Part shown: positions 19,368-20,770 of the stretch, piece after piece | Layout of the letters: each line of letters opens with the position of its first letter | How positions within the stretch are numbered: position 1 is the stretch's first letter | IMG/VR virus record: IMGVR_UViG_3300028287_000035 | Span: 1 to 20,770 of that record | Strand: one strand, 5' to 3' | Origin: a virus | DNA length: 20,770 nucleotides | The notes under the pieces: model-generated | The model's database searches: none | What the model was told of the DNA's origin: nothing | Seen by the model: the letters and a program-made list of their open reading frames with translations, nothing else | Translations under genes and position numbers: made by a program

Positions 19368-19915
19368 GCTGCAATTTCCATTACTGTGATTATGTTGTTG
19401 TGATTGTAACTGCCCAGTGTGAGGTCGGAGTAATTCCAGTATGAAGTGCCACCTGGATCCCATCTAGCACCTAAAAGGTTAAAGTCCAATGTAGTACCTG
19501 CAGATATTCCCGGACTCCAAAGAGCACTTCTATTTAAAGTTGCTCCTGTCTCTCCTAAAGCGGCATTGCATCCCCATTCGTCACCCTGAGTTCCATCCAC
19601 TCCAGCAATCCTAGTCCCCAATGCAGAGTAATCCGTCGAAGGAGCTCCTGCAGCAAATCCAATATTATGTCTAGACAAAGCACTACTATTATTGTATACA
19701 TGTGCATATCCGATTAGAAAAAACTGACTATTTGTTCCAACTGTAGTTAATCTTACTTTATTAAATATGCTGTAATAATCTTTTGTAGTGGTACGTTGGA
19801 CCTCAATTGTACTTTTGCTAGACTTAAGTTGAAGAAGTTTTCCAGTGCCATCAGTGCCATCAGCACCATCAGAAACTTGTACCCATTCTCCACCTTCTCT
19901 TACTTTTATTGGCAT
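19364..19915 (-). CDS. Short tail-fibre/knob-like structural protein
   Basis: This encodes 183 residues. The N-terminus MPIKVREGGEWVQVSDGADG is a module I recall from many marine phage fibre proteins; it is followed by a short Gly-Asp/Thr repeat. The rest is beta-rich (FNKVRLTTVGTNSQFFLIGY to LDFNLLGARWDPGGTSYWNY), ending NNIITVMEIAA, as in trimeric knob domains. It likely forms a receptor-facing tip. A late promoter motif lies 19 nt upstream. The ATGA overlap with the XkdW-like gene suggests the two products are made together. Confidence 0.7.
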   Translation of the reverse strand: MPIKVREGGEWVQVSDGADGTDGTGKLLQLKSSKSTIEVQRTTTKDYYSIFNKVRLTTVGTNSQFFLIGYAHVYNNSSALSRHNIGFAAGAPSTDYSALGTRIAGVDGTQGDEWGCNAALGETGATLNRSALWSPGISAGTTLDFNLLGARWDPGGTSYWNYSDLTLGSYNHNNIITVMEIAA

Positions 19916-19933
19916 AATTATAATATTTTTCTA

Positions 19934-19940
19934 TATTTAT
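19934..19940 (-). promoter_or_regulatory. T4-type late promoter motif
   Basis: ATAAATA follows directly after the stop codon (19941-19943) of the tail-collar gene and lies 19 nt before the ATG of the next structural gene. Confidence 0.6.
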
Positions 19941-20770
19941 TTAAGTCTTCATGATGAAGGCAAGAGCATAATATGGTGGTAGATTTGTTGATCTTGAATC
20001 ATTTACAAGGGTCGCACCGACGCCTCCAACATAAATGGGGTCTGTTTCTGCTCCAGCAGTTATTCCACTATGTTGATGATCTCCCTCACTAATATTCCAA
20101 GTAATCCCTTGAAAAGGTGGTCCATCATTTATATCAACTCTTGACACATCGCCGCTCTCGCGCACATCAAAACCAGCTTGAGTAACCGCTGGAGCAGGAC
20201 CATTATCAAAATGATTATGGGCTCCACCAGGCTGTGTGGTGAAACCATGAACATGGTTATGCATGACACTATCTGCACGACCACCAGTAGCATTAAGATT
20301 ATAACTAATACCCGTTCCAACGATGAACCTATCTCTCAAATCTGGAGTTCCATTAGATCCATTACATAATGCCCATCCAGTAGGAGCTGTAGTTCCAGAG
20401 AACATCATAATCATACCAGTGACAAAACCTCCACTACTACCACTACCAGAACTAGTAGAAGTATCATACCAAATATCACCATCGCAAACATCTGTGGTTG
20501 GTGTTGTTGATTGAACATACTTAGCACCAAAAGCATTACTATTATCAGGAATATTAATTTGTCTTGTTCCTGGACTTGCAGGTGGTGTTGTTACTGTAAT
20601 TGGAGTAGTACATTCGGTGTCACTTCTGTCCGTATAATCGACCGTAACATCAGAAACATTTCCATCAGCAGTCGTTTGTGCAGCAGAGGCAGCAGATGCA
20701 GCACTATTAGCAGTCGTTTGTGCAGCAGAGGCAGCAGATGCAGCACTATTAGCAGTCGTTTGTGCACCAG
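19941..20770 (-). CDS. Tail-collar-domain fibre protein, 5' end outside window
   Basis: The frame is open from the window edge to TAA at 19941-19943, giving 275 visible residues; an internal ATG at 20414 is not the start. The visible N-terminal part is an Ala/Ser/Thr-rich repeat (AQTTANSAASAASA). A linker (VDYTDRSDTECTTPITVTT) and a Ser/Gly-rich hinge follow. The C-terminal 157 residues match the phage tail-collar domain: MIMMFSGTTAPTGWALCNG, then TPDLRDRFIVGTG. His-x-His clusters (HNHVHG, GAHNHF, DHQHSG) are like those that hold metal ions in T4 gp37/gp12-type receptor tips. It is a probable receptor-binding fibre or short tail fibre. Confidence 0.82.
   Translation of the reverse strand, partial: GAQTTANSAASAASAAQTTANSAASAASAAQTTADGNVSDVTVDYTDRSDTECTTPITVTTPPASPGTRQINIPDNSNAFGAKYVQSTTPTTDVCDGDIWYDTSTSSGSGSSGGFVTGMIMMFSGTTAPTGWALCNGSNGTPDLRDRFIVGTGISYNLNATGGRADSVMHNHVHGFTTQPGGAHNHFDNGPAPAVTQAGFDVRESGDVSRVDINDGPPFQGITWNISEGDHQHSGITAGAETDPIYVGGVGATLVNDSRSTNLPPYYALAFIMKT
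20668..20770 (-). repeat. 42-bp tandem repeat in the fibre shaft
   Basis: Two identical 42-bp units (20668-20709 and 20710-20751) and a third cut by the window edge (one base differs) encode the 14-residue unit AQTTANSAASAASA. The period of 14 is two heptads, so a trimeric coiled-coil shaft is likely. The array probably continues beyond the window. Confidence 0.9.

Overview
The window looks like part of the genome of a marine T4-like cyanomyovirus (a Prochlorococcus or Synechococcus phage; a related low-GC marine host cannot be excluded). The reasons are the AT-rich sequence, a dense array of very small overlapping genes, a phage glutaredoxin, cyanophage-style tail fibres with 'GNVTGNV' repeats and a terminal S74 autoprocessing domain, phage 2-oxoglutarate oxygenases, phage tRNAs, HNH endonucleases and T4-type late promoter motifs. 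Every supported gene is on the minus strand, so transcription runs from high to low coordinates. Both ends of the window cut through genes.

Layout in order of transcription. (1) About 20770-19035: a receptor-tip protein with a tail-collar domain (partial), a short tail-fibre-like protein and a small XkdW-like fibre-assembly protein. (2) About 19013-18092: a consensus sigma-70 promoter, a 62-codon gene, a Phd/YefM-like antitoxin gene, tRNA-Met(CAU), a structured spacer, tRNA-Leu(UAA) and a strong terminator. (3) About 18085-7749: a late block with a 102-codon gene, a 1925-residue fibre protein with S74 domain, a 601-residue repeat fibre, a glycine-rich adhesin-like protein and two 2OG-Fe(II) oxygenases. 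ATAAATA late promoters sit on or just after the stop codons of preceding genes. (4) About 7681-5397: a stem-loop/promoter cassette, an SF2 helicase, an HNH endonuclease, a stray second copy of the helicase 3' end, and a second HNH endonuclease. (5) About 5469-1: two more copies of the cassette drive an unknown 127-codon gene and then a run of about 22 small early genes. Most of these are joined by ATGA or TAATG overlaps and appear to form one operon.

The most notable points are these. A duplicated but strongly diverged helicase 3' end brackets an HNH gene, which looks like the scar of a homing event. A recurring cassette (AAACTGTC/AACCGTC, about 30 nt, CTATAATA, then AGGTAATC) resembles in design the mobile promoter/stem-loop cassettes of T-even phages. 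A probable antitoxin gene too short for routine ORF calling sits beside the tRNAs. Several genes under 60 codons were found by reading the gaps, including a 59-residue exported protein. All functions are inferred by reading the sequence; no database search was run.
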